A stretch of 64,000 nt of DNA from Carya illinoinensis (taxonomy: Eukaryota > Streptophyta > Magnoliopsida > Fagales > Juglandaceae): NCBI RefSeq assembly GCF_018687715.1, contig NC_056767.1, positions 27,453,501 through 27,517,500 of the forward strand, written 5' to 3'. Shown piece by piece: positions 1 through 12,300 of the stretch. The position numbers were made by a program, and so were the translations under genes. Numbering within the stretch: the first letter of the stretch is position 1; each line of letters starts with the position of its first letter. The notes under the pieces were generated by a model. It worked only from the letters and a program-made list of their open reading frames with translations. It had not been told where the DNA came from and made no database searches.

Positions 1-1360
1 CGGATATTTATGATAATTTATTTGTAATGAGATTGATTATTTACAACAAAAATGAGTTTTGGGCGAGAATAACCATTTGCGATTAGAATTGAGTTATTCT
101 CGTCACAAATAACTCACGATCATAAATGCAAGTTTGTACGCATGCATGATATATATATAATACCCACATTTTTATCTTGTGGAAACGAACATGGTAAGTT
201 ATTAAGTGTATAAAAGTGAGATTGGATCATTAAGTATTATAATTAATCATAGAGAGTAGTGCTACATGTATTTATATTTTTATTTATAAAACTAATTTTG
301 TAATTTTTCTTTTAAAATTTAAATTGAAATAAGCTTTTTATAATTTTTTTTTTAATTTCATCTAATATTTTCCTTAATCATATGAGTTCTTTTTCTCTTT
401 TACTTTTTTTTTGCTCTCTCTCTCTATAACCCAACTTTTAACGTAATAATTACTTGGCAAACGACCCCATGCAGTCTATCTAGTACTTTAGCCTTTGGGT
501 CGTGATCTTTGTTTTCTTTTTTCTACGGCTTTGGTCTCTTTCACCTTTGTTGTACGGTTTTTCAAGATCTTGCTACCCGTTTAAATAAAGTGGCCAAGAA
601 AAAAAAAAATACAAAAGAAGAAAAGAAGATCATGACCTTTTTTATAAAAAAAATAATATTTAAAGTTGTGAATATATAAATACTGTATAATTATTTAAAA
701 ATAAATAAATAAATATGAGATTTATATGAAAAAATTAATTTTTTAATAACAAATCTTATTCTTTTTCAAAATAATTATACGACACTTACATATTTTATAA
801 CTGGACGTAATATTACTCTTTTTAGAATAATAATGTGAAAAAAGAGGATTGTACCAATTATCATCTAATTAATTTATGTGTAGATGCTGAACTTTGTATC
901 TATTGTAGACACAAGTGGCTTCAATTATAAGGTCAATAATATGCAAAAACACGTTACAAGCAAGGTCAATAGAAAAGTGTAATTATTTCTTTGGAATTAA
1001 TGTTACGTTTTGATCCCCAGCTTGGACCTCTAATATTATATATTTCTCGTATTTGGGTTGCTCTCTTGGCTTTTTGTCATATTTTAATGAAGGAAAATGG
1101 TACCACGGGATAAAAGAAAATTGATTGTCACGAAGAGATTCATAAAATAAAATTTATAAAATGACGTTACTTGATGCAGTATTTTGGAGTGTAAAACTAT
1201 GTGAGATTGTAAAGTAGATCTAATATAACATATGAAATTATATCAATTTATGAGTTTATTTTTGTAAAATCTTTTTGTAACTATAATTTTACTTTTTGTT
1301 GCTAATCGAGATGTGTAAATTTCAACAGTAACATTTTACAAAAAAGAAAAAAAAAAACCA
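1..1360. other. AT-rich intergenic DNA without a recognisable gene
   Basis: No open frame longer than about 60 codons resembles a protein. The stretch holds poly-A/T runs and short AT repeats only. Nothing here resembles a tRNA, an LTR end or a coding exon by eye. Confidence 0.6.
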
Positions 1361-1361
1361 C

Positions 1362-1660
1362 TAAGGCTTAATTTAGATAGAGAGATGCTTTAATCTCATT
1401 TTAATTTCAAATTTTCAACTTTTTCATTTAATTATTACTTAATTATATTATAACTTTCTTAAACTTTCAAACAAAATATAAAAAATAATTCAACTTTTCG
1501 AATTTCAAAATAAAAATTATATTTTAACAATAATTTAATTTTATAATATTTTTATTTAATTTTTTTCTATCATTTTCCAAATTCTAATAGAAATTCCAAA
1601 CCATTTCTAACTCATATCAAATTAAATATCTTGTTATTATTGACAAACCATCTTAACTCG
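1362..1660. mobile_element. MITE-like fragment of the TGAGATG/CATCTCAT-rich family
   Basis: The run of phrases such as TTTCAACTTTTTCATTTAATTA, ACAAAATATAAAAAATAATT and AAATTTCAAAATAAAAAT recurs in the copies at 7690-8075, 12513-12722 and, in reverse, at 8077-8330 and 17083-17288. The termini are decayed here and I see no target duplication, so this is a degenerate copy. It carries no coding capacity. Confidence 0.4.
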
Positions 1661-1742
1661 TTCCATTTTAACTTCATACAAAGTAAACTTCATTATCGTC
1701 CCCAATTCATCGCCCCAATAGGCCAATTCAAGTTTTAACTCT

Positions 1743-1757
1743 CCCCCCCCCCCCCCC
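1743..1757. repeat. Poly-C tract (C15) in a pyrimidine-rich stretch
   Basis: Fifteen consecutive C residues are followed by CT-rich sequence up to about 1850. It lies just left of the PPR-gene remnant. Assembly length may be unreliable in such a homopolymer. Confidence 0.8.
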
Positions 1758-1860
1758 ATTTTCACCTCTCGGCCATCTCCTCTCTCTCTCCCCCCCAATT
1801 TCTCCTCCTTCCAGCCCATATCTAAACTTCTCTCTGCCATTTCCTCTCTCTTTTTGAGAG

Positions 1861-2172
1861 TTTAGCGAACAAAGTTTGAGTCTTTCCAGAAATGCATCAG
1901 TTGGGATTTTTGCTGAAGTCACTGATCTGGGAAGCATATGCTGAGGAGTTGTGTAGGGTTTGATAACTTTTATGCAGGGCAGAAGATTCATGCTTATCAT
2001 GTTGTGAAATGTGGATTTGACTTCAATTAACTCTTCATTGGAATGTGATCTCATAGTTGTTGTTTTGTGGAGTACTGCTATGATTACTGCGTATGGGTCC
2101 GTTGCTATACAGGAGATGAAGCCATCAAGCTATTTGAATGCATGAAGCTGGAAGCTGGGTTTAGATGCAAAG
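1861..2172 (+). pseudogene. Pentatricopeptide-repeat (PPR) gene fragment, interrupted by a copia element
   Basis: Reading the + strand in shifting frames gives phrases typical of plant organellar PPR proteins: a GQKIHAYHVVKCGFD segment near 1975-2025, a W-S-T-AMITAYG segment near 2069-2093 and a GDEAIKLFECMKLEAG segment near 2112-2160. PPR proteins bind organelle RNAs through about 35-residue helical repeats. Here the phrases lie in different frames and the first runs into a stop, so at least one frameshift and one stop are present. The fragment ends abruptly at the left target duplication (CAAAG) of the 2173-7398 retrotransposon. I could not find a convincing PPR continuation after 7403. The piece was probably already dead or partial when the element inserted. 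Confidence 0.55.
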
Positions 2173-2746
2173 TGTTAGGAGGTTGTGGTACGGGGCATAC
2201 AATTACAACTGAAATAGAAATGAGAAAGAATAAAAGAAATAATAAGGAACTCCAATTGTAGAAGAATTTCACTTATAGCAAAAGGATTACAAGAATTTCT
2301 CTCTTGAATAAGGAGAGCACAATTGACAATACCCTCTCTTATAAAAGGAGAAAACTCACTCTTTCTTATAAAAGGAGAGACAATATATAGGAGAAACATC
2401 ACTATTTTTCTCTCTAAAACTCTCTCTCTTTCTCTAAATTTTTCTTTCAAAATGGGATAGGTTTCTAAAAGCAAAAACATGTATTTATAGGAGTTAAAGG
2501 AGGTGGAAGATGGCGGAAGCAACTGGAAGATGGCGGAAGCAAATGTGAACGCAAGCTTGATGTAGGTTGTTAACTAGCCACCATTTTTGACCCATAAAGG
2601 TAGCGGTGGAAGATAGCGGAAGCAAGTGGAAGATGGCGGAAGCAAGTGGAAGATGGCGGAAGCAAGTGGAAGATGGCGGAAGCAAATGTGAACGCAAGCT
2701 CAACTAGCCACCATTTTTTACCCATAAAAGTGGCTTTACCGCTACA
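2173..2746 (-). repeat. 3' LTR of the Tork-like copia element (574 bases)
   Basis: This copy matches 6835-7398 throughout. It is 10 bases longer, mainly because of a different number of GGAAGATGGCGGAAGCAA-type tandem units (about 2505-2690) and a short duplication near the end of the other LTR. The junction with the internal purine tract is at 2746/2747. Confidence 0.95.
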
Positions 2747-2760
2747 TATCTCCCACTTAA
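2747..2760 (-). other. Polypurine tract next to the 3' LTR
   Basis: On the minus strand the bases just before the 3' LTR read TTAAGTGGGAGATA. A purine-rich stretch in this position primes plus-strand DNA synthesis in LTR retrotransposons. Confidence 0.85.
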
Positions 2761-2812
2761 AGTCACTTTTGTAATCCTTCTATCTTTTCTACACTTTCCA
2801 TCTTTATGCCGC

Positions 2813-5800
2813 TTACATATTTGCTAGGCCTAAGGAGGATCGACACCAGATAAACTTGTCATTATTAATTGGCTTTGTTAATATATATGCTAGGTTGTCT
2901 TTTGTATGGATTTTTTGTATATCCACACTTCCTTCTTCCACCTTCTCACGAACGAAGTGATACTGAACTCGTATGTGTTTTGTCCTTGAATGAAATGCTG
3001 GATTCTTTGCCAAATGCAAAGCGCTCTGACTATCACAAAATAAATCAACCTTCTCTTGTACGTGTCCGAGCTCTTCCAGTAGCATTTGCAACCATATTGC
3101 CTCTTTGCTAGCTTGTGTAGCTGCGACATATTCTGCCTCCGTTGTAGAAGTAGCCACGATAGACTGCAATTTTGAAACCCAGCTTACAGCTCCTCCAGCA
3201 AGAGTAAATACATAACCTGAGGTGGACTTGCTCTTGTCAAGATCACCTGCATAATCTGAATCAACATAGCCTCTGACAGTAAAGTCTGATCCTTCATAAC
3301 ATAATGCGACATTTGAGGTACCCTTGACATATCTCAGGATCCTCTTTACAGCACTCCAATGCTCTTTACCAGGATTCGCCATGTATCGACTAACCACTCC
3401 CACTGATTGTGCAATGTCTGGTCTTGTACAAACCATAGCGAACATTAAGCTACCCACTGATGATGCATACAGTACTCGAGACATTTCCATCCTCTCTGCT
3501 TCATTGCTAGGACTCATACTTGAGGATAACTTGAAATTAACAGGAAGAGGGGTAGAAATTGGCTTACAATCTTGCATGTTGAAGCGTCGCAAGATTTTCT
3601 TCAAATAATTTTTCTGAGAAAGCCATATCTTCCTATTATTTCTGTCTCGGTAAATTTGCATCCCTAGAATCTTGTTTGCTGGTCCCAAGTCCTTCATTTC
3701 AAACTCCCTAGCCAACTGTGCCTTTAAGTCTGTAATACGATCTTTGTTGGGGCCTGCTACCAACATGTCGTCAACATACAACAACAGAATAATGAAATTA
3801 CCATCACCAAATCTCTTGTAGTAAACACAAGGATCTGAACTATGTCTGTTGTATCCAAGGCTCATGATAAAGGAATCAAATCTCTTATACCAACATCTCG
3901 GCGCCTGTTTGAGACCGTATAGAGATTTGTTCAACCTGCAAACCAAGTTCTCTTTTTCTTTTTCTTCAAAACCTTCTGGTTGGAGCATGTAAATTTCTTC
4001 TTCAATTTCTCCATGAAGAAATGCAGTTTTCACGTCCAGTTGTTCTAAGTACAAGTCAAATGTAGCACACATCGCAATGACTGCTCGAACCATTGAGAGT
4101 CGAACAACAGGAGAGAATATTTCGTTGAAGTCTATGCCTTCTTTCTGAGCGAATCCTTTCACTACCAATCTAGCACGATACCGCTCCACTTGATCATTAC
4201 CATTTCGTTTGATCTTGTAAACCCATTTGTTTCCGATGGCCTTCCTTCCTTGTGGTAGTGGTACAAGATCTCATGTTTTGTTTTTATGGAGAGCTTCAAT
4301 TTCTTCTTGCATTGCAACCATCCACAGAGAAGCTTCTTGACTATTTGTAGCCTCATGGAAATTTGACGGTTCTCCATCTTCTGTTAGTAGACAGTATGCG
4401 ACATTTCCCTCCATGATGTACTCTGAGTGCCAAGCTGGTTTTCTTCTCTCCCGAGTTGACCGTCGAACTTGTGGAATTGCACACTCAGCTTGTTCTTGTT
4501 CTTCGTGCTCTGATATTGCTTTAGAAGAATCTGGAACTTCTAATTCTTGTCTTTCTTCAACTTGAACTGTAGTAGTCTCTGGTTTCTCTTTTGAAGCGCT
4601 ATCATTTTCTTTTTCTTGTACCTTATCTTCTACAAATACAACATCCCTGCTGATTAGCACCTTGCGGGCAGTGGGATCCCACAGGCGATACCCCTTGACT
4701 CCATCAGCATACCCTAAGAAAATACATTTTCTAGATTTTGGATATAGCTTTGATGTTTCTTGGGCATTGTACATAACATAAACAGGACTTCCAAATGTAT
4801 GTAAGTGAGAATAATCAGCTGGCTTATCAGTCCACATCTCCATCGGCGTTTTCAGATCAATTGCGGTTGATGGTGACCGATTGATCACATAACAGGCAGT
4901 CTTGACTGCTTCTGCCCAAAATGACTTGGCCATTCCCACAGTTCTCAACATCGCTCTTGTTCGTTCTAACAAGGTTCTGTTCATCCGCTCTGCTATTCCA
5001 TTTTGTTGTGGAGTGTATGCCACCGTGAATTGCCTTTTGATACCTTCTTGTTGACAGAAGCTATCAAATTCACTACCAGTATATTCTCCTCCATTGTCTG
5101 TCCTTAAACACTTGATCTTCTTTTCAGATTCAAGCTCAACCCGCGTTTTGAATATTTTGAAAACTGGAAATACATCTGCTTTAGTTTTTATTGGATACAC
5201 CCAACATCTCCTGGAGTAATCGTCAATAAATGACACAAAGTATTTTGCTCCTCCTAGGGACAAAACTGGTGCTTGCCCAACATCAGAATGGATTAGTTCT
5301 AAGATAGCTTTACTTCTAGCAGAGGAACTACTGAATTTCAATCTGTGCTGCTTACTAGTAACACAATGCTCACAAAAGGGTAATGAAACATTTTTGAGCC
5401 CTGGAAGAAGCTTTTGTTCAGCAAGAATCTTCAAACCTCGTTCCGACATGTGGCCAAGCTTACGGTGCCACATCATTGTTAATTCTTCTGCCGAACTTGC
5501 CAGCGCAGTGGATGCTTCTCCTTCTTGTTGTGTTTCTCCTTTAAGCATATACAAATTTGCAGCTATCTTTTCCGCTTTCATCATTACAAGCGCGCCTTTA
5601 ACTATTTTCATGATCCCATCTTGAATATGGGTTTTACACCCACTATTATCTAATTGTCCTAAAGACAATAGATTTTTCTTCAAGCCTTTCACATGTCGTA
5701 CCTCCTGAATGATGCGAACTGTACCGTCACACATCTTCAATTTGATGGTACCAATACCAGCAATCTCCAAGGCATGATCGTCTCCCATGAACACAGATCC

Positions 5801-6754
5801 TCCTGAGATAGATTCATATTGATGGAACCATTCTCTCCGATGAGTCATATGCCATGTTGCTCCTGAGTCAATAAGCCAGACATCAGCGAATCTTCTTCTA
5901 CCTTCAGTAACTGTTGTTGCCTCACTGTATAAAATTTCACCATCATCTGAGGTGCTTGCTACACAACCCTGAGCTTTTGACAACTCAGGGCCTTTTCCTT
6001 TGGCTTCTTCGTTCTTCTTGAGATGCCAACACTCCCTTTTGTAGTGCCCTTTCTTGCCACAGTGATGACACTTGACATTCTTCTTACTTCTAGATTTTGA
6101 TTTACTCTGATTTTGACTCCCACTGGGGCCACGTTCCGTTGATCTCCCTCTCGTCATTACCAAAGCTTCGGTTTGTTGTGAACCTCCTGGTCTATCTTCT
6201 TTGCTTTTACGCCGACTTTCTTCTTCAAGAATCGCAGCTACAATATCATCGAAGACTAGAATTTCAATGTTGTTGGTTAAGTTGATGATGAGTTGATCAT
6301 ACGAATCAGGTAGACTTTGAAATAGAATTTCAGCACGTTCACCCGTCTCTATGTTATACCCTATTGTTGTGAGCTGTAAAAATAAAGTGTTGAGGGTGTT
6401 GATGTGGTCTGTCACCATAGTTGACTCCATCATCCGAAGGGTGTAGAGTTTTCTTCTTAAGAAAATTTTGTTGTGTAGTGATTTGGCCTCGTACAATTTT
6501 GTCAGAGTATCCCATATCTCTTTTGCTGTCTTTTTCTCTGCCACACTTGACAATACTCCATCAGCTAGTGCTAGGTGCAGATTAGCAATAGCATTGCCAT
6601 CCATCTCGCTCCACTTGTCGTCGTCAGTGATTTCATCGGGCCTATCTCCAATTGCCGTCAAACAATTATCTTTCCTCAAAATTGCTTTTATTCTCATTTT
6701 CCACAATGAGAAATTACTCCCATTGAACTTCTCTATTTCGTACTTCGTCGCCAT
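2813..6754 (-). pseudogene. Copia gag-pol polyprotein with one premature stop
   Basis: One frame runs from the ATG at 6754-6752 to the TAA at 2813-2815, about 1314 codons, broken only by TGA at 4271-4273. Both sides of the stop are in the same frame and 27 codons separate it from the next long open stretch. From the N end are a UBN2-type gag; a CCHC zinc knuckle (CHHCGKKGHYKREC, about residues 229-242); a protease with a DSGATWHMT site (Asp near 296); the HHCC integrase head (HRKLGH...CEHC); and an integrase core with HSD, RTDNGGEY and YTPQQNGIAER. Then come the reverse transcriptase, with DVKTAFLHGEI and the catalytic YVDDM, and RNase H with VDSDYAGD, TTEAEY and DSQSALHLA. The stop falls where copia proteins carry the Trp of the N-K-x-W-D-L-V-P motif at the start of RT, so RT and RNase H are not translated unless the stop is read through. 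Confidence 0.93.
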
Positions 6755-6821
6755 TATTGAAGATGCCTCCTTTCCACTAACTGGATCTAACTGTAGCACG
6801 AAAACTGGCTATAAACCTGAT

Positions 6822-6833
6822 GCTCTGATACCA
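6822..6833 (-). other. Primer-binding site for initiator tRNA-Met
   Basis: The minus strand reads TGGTATCAGAGC one base inside the 5' LTR. This is the standard plant copia sequence complementary to the 3' end of tRNA-iMet and primes minus-strand synthesis. Confidence 0.93.
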
Positions 6834-6834
6834 C

Positions 6835-7398
6835 TGTTAGGAGGTTGTGGTACGGGGCATACAATTACAACTGAAGTAGAAATGAGAAAGAATAAAAGAA
6901 ATAATAAGGAACTCCAATTGTAGAAGAATTTAACTTATAGCAAAAGGATTACAAGAATTTCTCTCTTGAATAAGGAGGGCACAATTGACAATACCCTCTC
7001 TTATAAAAGGAGAAAACTCACACTTTCTTATAAAAAGAGAGACAATATATAGGAGAAACCTTACTATTTTTCTCTCTAAAACTCTCTCTCTTTCTCTAAA
7101 TTTTTCTTTCAAAATGGGATAGGTTTCTAAAAGCAAAAACATGTATTTATAGGAGTTAAAGGAGGTGGAAGATGGCGGAGGCAACTGGAAGATGGCGGAA
7201 GCAAATGTGAACGCAAGCTTGATGTAGGTTGTCAACTAGCCACCATTTTTGACCCATAAAGGTGGCGGTGGAAGATAGCGGAAGCAAGTGGAAGATGGCG
7301 GAAGCAAGTGGAAGATGGCGGAAGCAAATGTGAACGCAAGCTCAACTAACCACCATTTTTGACCCATAAAAGTCCATAAAAGTGGCTTTACCGCTACA
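6835..7398 (-). repeat. 5' LTR of the Tork-like copia element (564 bases)
   Basis: Partner of 2173-2746. The target duplication CAAAG follows at 7399-7403. A duplicated CCATAAAAGT motif near 7363-7383 distinguishes it from the other LTR. Confidence 0.95.
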
Positions 7399-7689
7399 CA
7401 AAGGAGGTTAATTACTTTCGTAAGCATGTTTGTCTTTGATAAGGGGAGGGATGAAGAGATAAAGAGAGGATATAACAATTTGTTTACAACTCGTGCAACA
7501 AAATAATAATTTTTTAAAAATTTATTTTAACTTAATATTATTTTATTTTAATTTTTTTATAAATTTTTAATTGAATTGATAGCCTATTATTGCTCATAAA
7601 ATAATATTATTTTATCTTCCAAACTATGTATTATTATTTTTATAATTTAAATTTCCAGTTAGGGATGGAAGCCTTATTTGGTAGTTTAG

Positions 7690-8075
7690 CAAGACTTGGG
7701 AGTTGTTTGAGAATATAGATGTTTTGTATCATTTCATCTTATATTTTTTAAAACATTATTTAAATATAAATAATTTTTAATTTTAAAATTTTAATTTTTT
7801 CATCTAATCAATACTTACTCACTACAATCTTTCCATATTTTAAAACAAAATACAAAAAATAATTCAATTTTTTCAAAAATCAAAATAAAAATAATATTAA
7901 AAAATTATATTATATAAATATTTTAATTTTATAATAATTTGATTTAAAATTTTCTCTACTTTTATCTAAAATCCAATAAAAAATCTTAATTCAAACTATT
8001 TTACTACTGTTCATAAATTATTTTATTACTATTTACAGATTTATCATCTCATCTCAATCTCTAAGCATCCCTTAG
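7690..8075. mobile_element. MITE of the CATCTCATCTCA-rich family
   Basis: It begins with TTGGGAGTTGTTTGAGAATA and ends with CATCTCATCTCAATCTCTAA. The interior shares with other family copies the order CATTTCATCT, AACTTTTTCATCTAATCA, ACAAAATACAAAAAATAATT, TTTCAAAAATCAAAATAAAA and TTATTTTACTACTGTTCATA. It is non-coding and its ends are imperfect. Confidence 0.55.
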
Positions 8076-8076
8076 A

Positions 8077-8330
8077 CTATATTTGAAAAGTGAGACGAGA
8101 TGAAAATTTTGTAAATAATAGTGAAATGATTTGAGTTAAAATATTTTATTAGATTTTAGGAAATGTGTGTTACAAAAATTGAATAAAAATATTATGAATT
8201 TAAAATATTGTTAGAATATGATTTTTATTTTAAAATTTGAAAAATCAATATTGTTTTTTGTATTTTATTTTGAAAAATTTGTAATGATTAAATTAAAAAG
8301 TTAAATATTTAATGAAGGGGTAAAATCTCC
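8077..8330. mobile_element. Second MITE copy of the same family, opposite orientation
   Basis: It starts GACTATATTTGAAAAGTGAG and continues ACGAGATGAAAATTTTGTAA, AATAGTGAAATGATTTGAGT and TTAAAATATTTTATTAGATT. These are reverse complements of phrases in 7690-8075. The two copies lie back to back. Confidence 0.55.
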
Positions 8331-9239
8331 CTAACCTAGATAAATCAAGCTTAGTCCACCAAAAGACCCTCATTATAAGACAATAGAATGAGATAAGAAG
8401 GAGAAATAAAGATGAGATAATAAGGGGATAAGGAAAAAGAAGATGTTAGAGGAAAAATAAGAAGGTGATAGAAAGGACAAAAAAAAAATGGAAAGGGGAA
8501 AACACAAGTTAGGTTCGTAAGCGAGGAGTGAAATAAAATTGCAATTTCTTATAACTCTCAAGGGATTAGACCGAACGAGAAAATGGAATTTGGCTATAAC
8601 TCATTCAGTTGTTCCAATCTCACAATAAGAGCTCCAAAGAGAAGCTTTCCTCCATAAAATAGCTCTTTACTTCCATTATACAACAATGAATAGAGATTAC
8701 AAGAGATTTACGTAAAGTAATCATGTTATAGTGGATATACCTTCCAAATAATCAATAGACTTAGGTCTAGTGCTAAATCAAGTAAATTTATGTGTCTCCA
8801 TAATTTTTTTTTTTACATTTATTTCCTCTTCACTGTTGGATCTATCTTCTTATGAATACCGTAAAAATCATATTGAACTTCTGCCTAAGGCTTCAAATCA
8901 CGCCGATCAAGGTTTAAATCGTTACTATAGGTTATAAATGCTATTTCTCTTCTAATTTATCGTGTAATTTTTGATATTAATATTTAATATTTAAAAATAT
9001 TTTTATTTAAATAATTTTAAAAAGATTATAAAAAATTTTAAAATAAAAAATTTGTGCAACTCCAACTTCGATTCTATTCCGAGACGGAGAGTGCATATAA
9101 GAATTTGAGAGGCACAAGTGTCGAATATATATGAACCAGAATAAGAGAGAGAAGGTCTACGTGACATATGATAATTTTTATATATTATTATATAAATTAA
9201 GGTTGCTTTGTCACACGCCGTATGAGTACGTAAGTTCAG

Positions 9240-9380
9240 AAGCACGTCCCACCGCTGCCGCTCGTGTTTCGTTCTCCCCGCCTCTCAAATTCTCAATCCT
9301 CTACTCCCCTTTCAAAACCCTAATTCAACCATAAAAAGCCCTTACTGGATTATCACCGTTGATTCTAGTGTTGGTCGGCC
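9240..9380 (+). promoter_or_regulatory. 5' leader and proximal promoter of the symplekin gene, with a telo-box
   Basis: Composition changes from AT-rich to C-rich at about 9245. The telo-box AAACCCTAA lies at 9315-9323, 58 bases upstream of the ATG. Telo-boxes are frequent near the start of plant housekeeping and translation-related genes. No clear TATA box is visible. The start site itself is not determined. Confidence 0.5.
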
Positions 9381-12300
9381 ATGGCCGGAGCTCCCAGAGA
9401 CCAGGCGCTCTCCCTTCTCGCCGCCGCCAACAACCACGGGGATCTGGCGGTGAAGATGTCTTCTCTGAAGCAGGCCAAGGACATTCTCATTTCCGTGGAT
9501 CCTTCTTTGGCCACCGAGCTTTTCCCCTACTTGGCCGAGCTCCAGTCCTCCCCCGAAAGCCTCGTCCGCAAATTGCTCATAGAGTGAGTTCGAAAAACCC
9601 TAGATTCTATCGATTTCTTGTGCTCCCTCTCTCTTTCCTCCATTCTATGCCTCTCTCTCTCTCTCTCTCTCTCTCCATTTTATGCTTTCTGTTTTGATCT
9701 TTTTGTATATGGTGGATAGGGTGATTGAAGAAATTGGTTTGAAAGCAATGGAGCTTTCACCTGTGCTTATGCCGGTGTTATTGGCGCTTTTAAGTGATGA
9801 CGAGTCTATTGTTGCGAGGCAATGTATTATTAGTGGCACAAATATCTTTTCTAGGGTTCTCGAAGAATTGGCACTGCAGGTCTCTCTCTGTCGCTCACGC
9901 GAATACATTTCCTCCTTGAACTCCCTTTCTCTTTTCTTTCTTGTCACAATTAAACTGCTTATGCTCATTCCAAAAATTTATAGTATCACCGTCGGGGTAA
10001 AATTGAGAGGTGGCTTGAAGAGCTTTGGATGTGGATGGCTAAGTTCAAGGATGCTGTCATTTCCATTGCATTGGAGGTGTGTAAATGTCATAAACTCGTA
10101 CCTCTAAACTACCACTTAATGCCTTAACTTTTAGAGATTATCTTTTCTCTTTGTGCACTTGTATTCATCGTGGTTATGCCACGTTGATGATGCGATACTT
10201 GCCAATAACTACAATTCAAGGTTGGACAAACAACATCTTCTGAATGAGGGGAGGCAATAGATTAAAAAGCTTTGAATTCTTCTGTGTTAGAATAAAGCTT
10301 ATAAAAGAGGAGACTTGTAGCTTCTTCAAGATTTTGGCAGGTTTTGGGTCTATTTTTTTGCTGTCGGTTTTACACTGTTGATTCATTTTTTGTTGTGTGT
10401 TGGCAGTGAGTGGATGAAGAGAACTGCCATTTTTTGTTGTCCTTTTCTTTTTAGTAAAAAGAAGTTCATATACCCCAGTGAGAGTTCACAATTTGATGAA
10501 GTGGTGCGGTAAGTTGGACTATTGTTTGTTGAGCCTGAGGCCTTGGACTTGTCTTTCGGGTAATTGTGTGCGCTTGTGTAGGGGTACTAAAGAAAGAGGG
10601 GGCTTACATGTGTCTATCTTTTTTCCTGTGTACTTAGGCCGTACCTATTTACTTGGAATAAAATTTCTCTTATTAAGTGTAAAAAAAATAAAAAACGTGT
10701 CTATTTTTTAACTTCTCTTCTTTTCGTACATATTTGAAATTACTCATTCTGACAAGCAGTATTACCACATTAATTTCAAGAAATTTCCTGTTTCAGTAGG
10801 AGTTACAATTTGCTTTCTGAACATCACTTCTAGGCGTTGCTCTTGTATATGACCTGTGTACTTGGGCTTTTGCCTATTTGTACAATTAATACAATCTTAT
10901 TTGCTGATAAAAAAGGAGTTACAATGTTCTTTCTATGCGATCATTACAATCTGTTACGAGATTTAGTTGTCTTTTACAAGAGATGTGAAGTTTTGACTGG
11001 TTTTGTTGCCTTTGAAGTTTGATGGTTTTTAGAACAATTAACAAATTATTTATGAAACTGTTTGGTGAGATCTTTCAATTTTGATTATTCCAAATAACTG
11101 ACTTATCAAAAAAAAAAAAAAATTTCCAAATAACTTGGTGTTATATTTTAAATAACTGTGTATTTTGTAGTTGTTACAATGTTTGAAATATTTGGCTAAC
11201 CTTAAAGTTGTTATCACTTAATTTTGTAGCCTGGCTCAGTTGGGAGAAAGTTGCTGGCTTTGAAATTGTTGGAAACATATGTTTTATACTTTACATCTGA
11301 TACCAATGATTTTGAAAAGCCTGTCACAGAAGGTAATGCATTTTAATTTTGAGGGTTTAATGTTCATTCTACTGCACTTTACTTTCTCCTGTGATTCCTT
11401 TGCCAGTTTTCCTTTTTCAGCAATTTGAGTTTGACTTGTTCAGCCATTAGTTGTTTGGATATTAACTCGTTTCTTGACAGCAGCAAGTAGGCGGGCTTTC
11501 AACATATCATGGTTGGTTGGTGGTCACCCTATTTTGGACCCGGTTGTGCTTATGTCAGAAGCAAACAGAACACTTGGCATTCTCTTAAATTTGTTGCTGT
11601 CAGCCAGTAGCCTTCCTGGTTCAGTGACGATAACCATTATTAACTGGTGAGCTTCATGTAGCATTATCAAAATGTATTACTCATTTTTGATTTTTGCATT
11701 TTTGTGTAATCTTTCATCTTTTCATGACTAGTGCGTCGTAAAAAATTCTCTTTTTTCATTGTGTGTCTTGTAAAGGAAAAAGATATTGACAATTAAGCAG
11801 ATTGTGAAAGGCAGATTCCATTCAAATGAACCATCGTTATATAAATGATGTCTCACATACTGGATAAGTTTCATTAATATTAAACTTGTTGTTCCCAGAG
11901 AATCTATTGTGCAGTACCATGTGTTTTAACTAACAATTCATTTTACAACCTAATAGAAATAGATTATAAAATTTTAAGTATTCTGATCATTTTGATAGAC
12001 TATAAATTGTTAATCTTTCCTACCATCTACAACTTAAGAATGTATTTCTTTATTTTCTTTTGGGGAAGGTAACCATGAGTTATCTTTAGCATGGTTGTGG
12101 GCACTTGGAACTCTTAGGTTTCATAGCTAATTTTTTCCTTCGGATTAATTTGATTGAGTTCCTGTTTTCACCATTAGCTATCCTCATTGTTGGTGGTAGC
12201 ATGTGGAACTCTTGGGTTTTGTGTTGATTGTTTTGTTTGCTTGAACCTTAATGTCTCCTGTGTAGGTAATTAGCGAATGGCTCATTCCTATCTTCTTTGT

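Larger units (their letters stand above)
2173..7398 (-). mobile_element. Ty1/copia LTR retrotransposon, Tork/Tnt1-like, nearly intact
   Basis: A complete 5226-base element on the minus strand. Two LTRs (2173-2746 and 6835-7398) start TGTTAGG and end GCTACA as read on the plus strand. They are flanked by a perfect 5-base target duplication CAAAG (2168-2172 and 7399-7403). Inside the 5' LTR (the high-coordinate one) lies a primer-binding site TGGTATCAGAGC, complementary to the 3' end of initiator tRNA-Met. Inside the 3' LTR is a purine tract. Between them is one long gag-pol frame with the copia order gag, protease, integrase, reverse transcriptase, RNase H. The only coding lesion I found is one TGA codon at 4271-4273. 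The high similarity of the LTRs, apart from tandem-repeat copy number, points to a recent insertion. Confidence 0.96.
7404..9239. other. AT-rich spacer between the retrotransposon and the symplekin gene
   Basis: It holds two MITE copies (annotated separately at 7690-8075 and 8077-8330) and otherwise AT-rich sequence. No open frame has protein-like character. Any distal promoter elements of the symplekin gene would lie in its last few hundred bases, but I recognise none. Confidence 0.6.
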
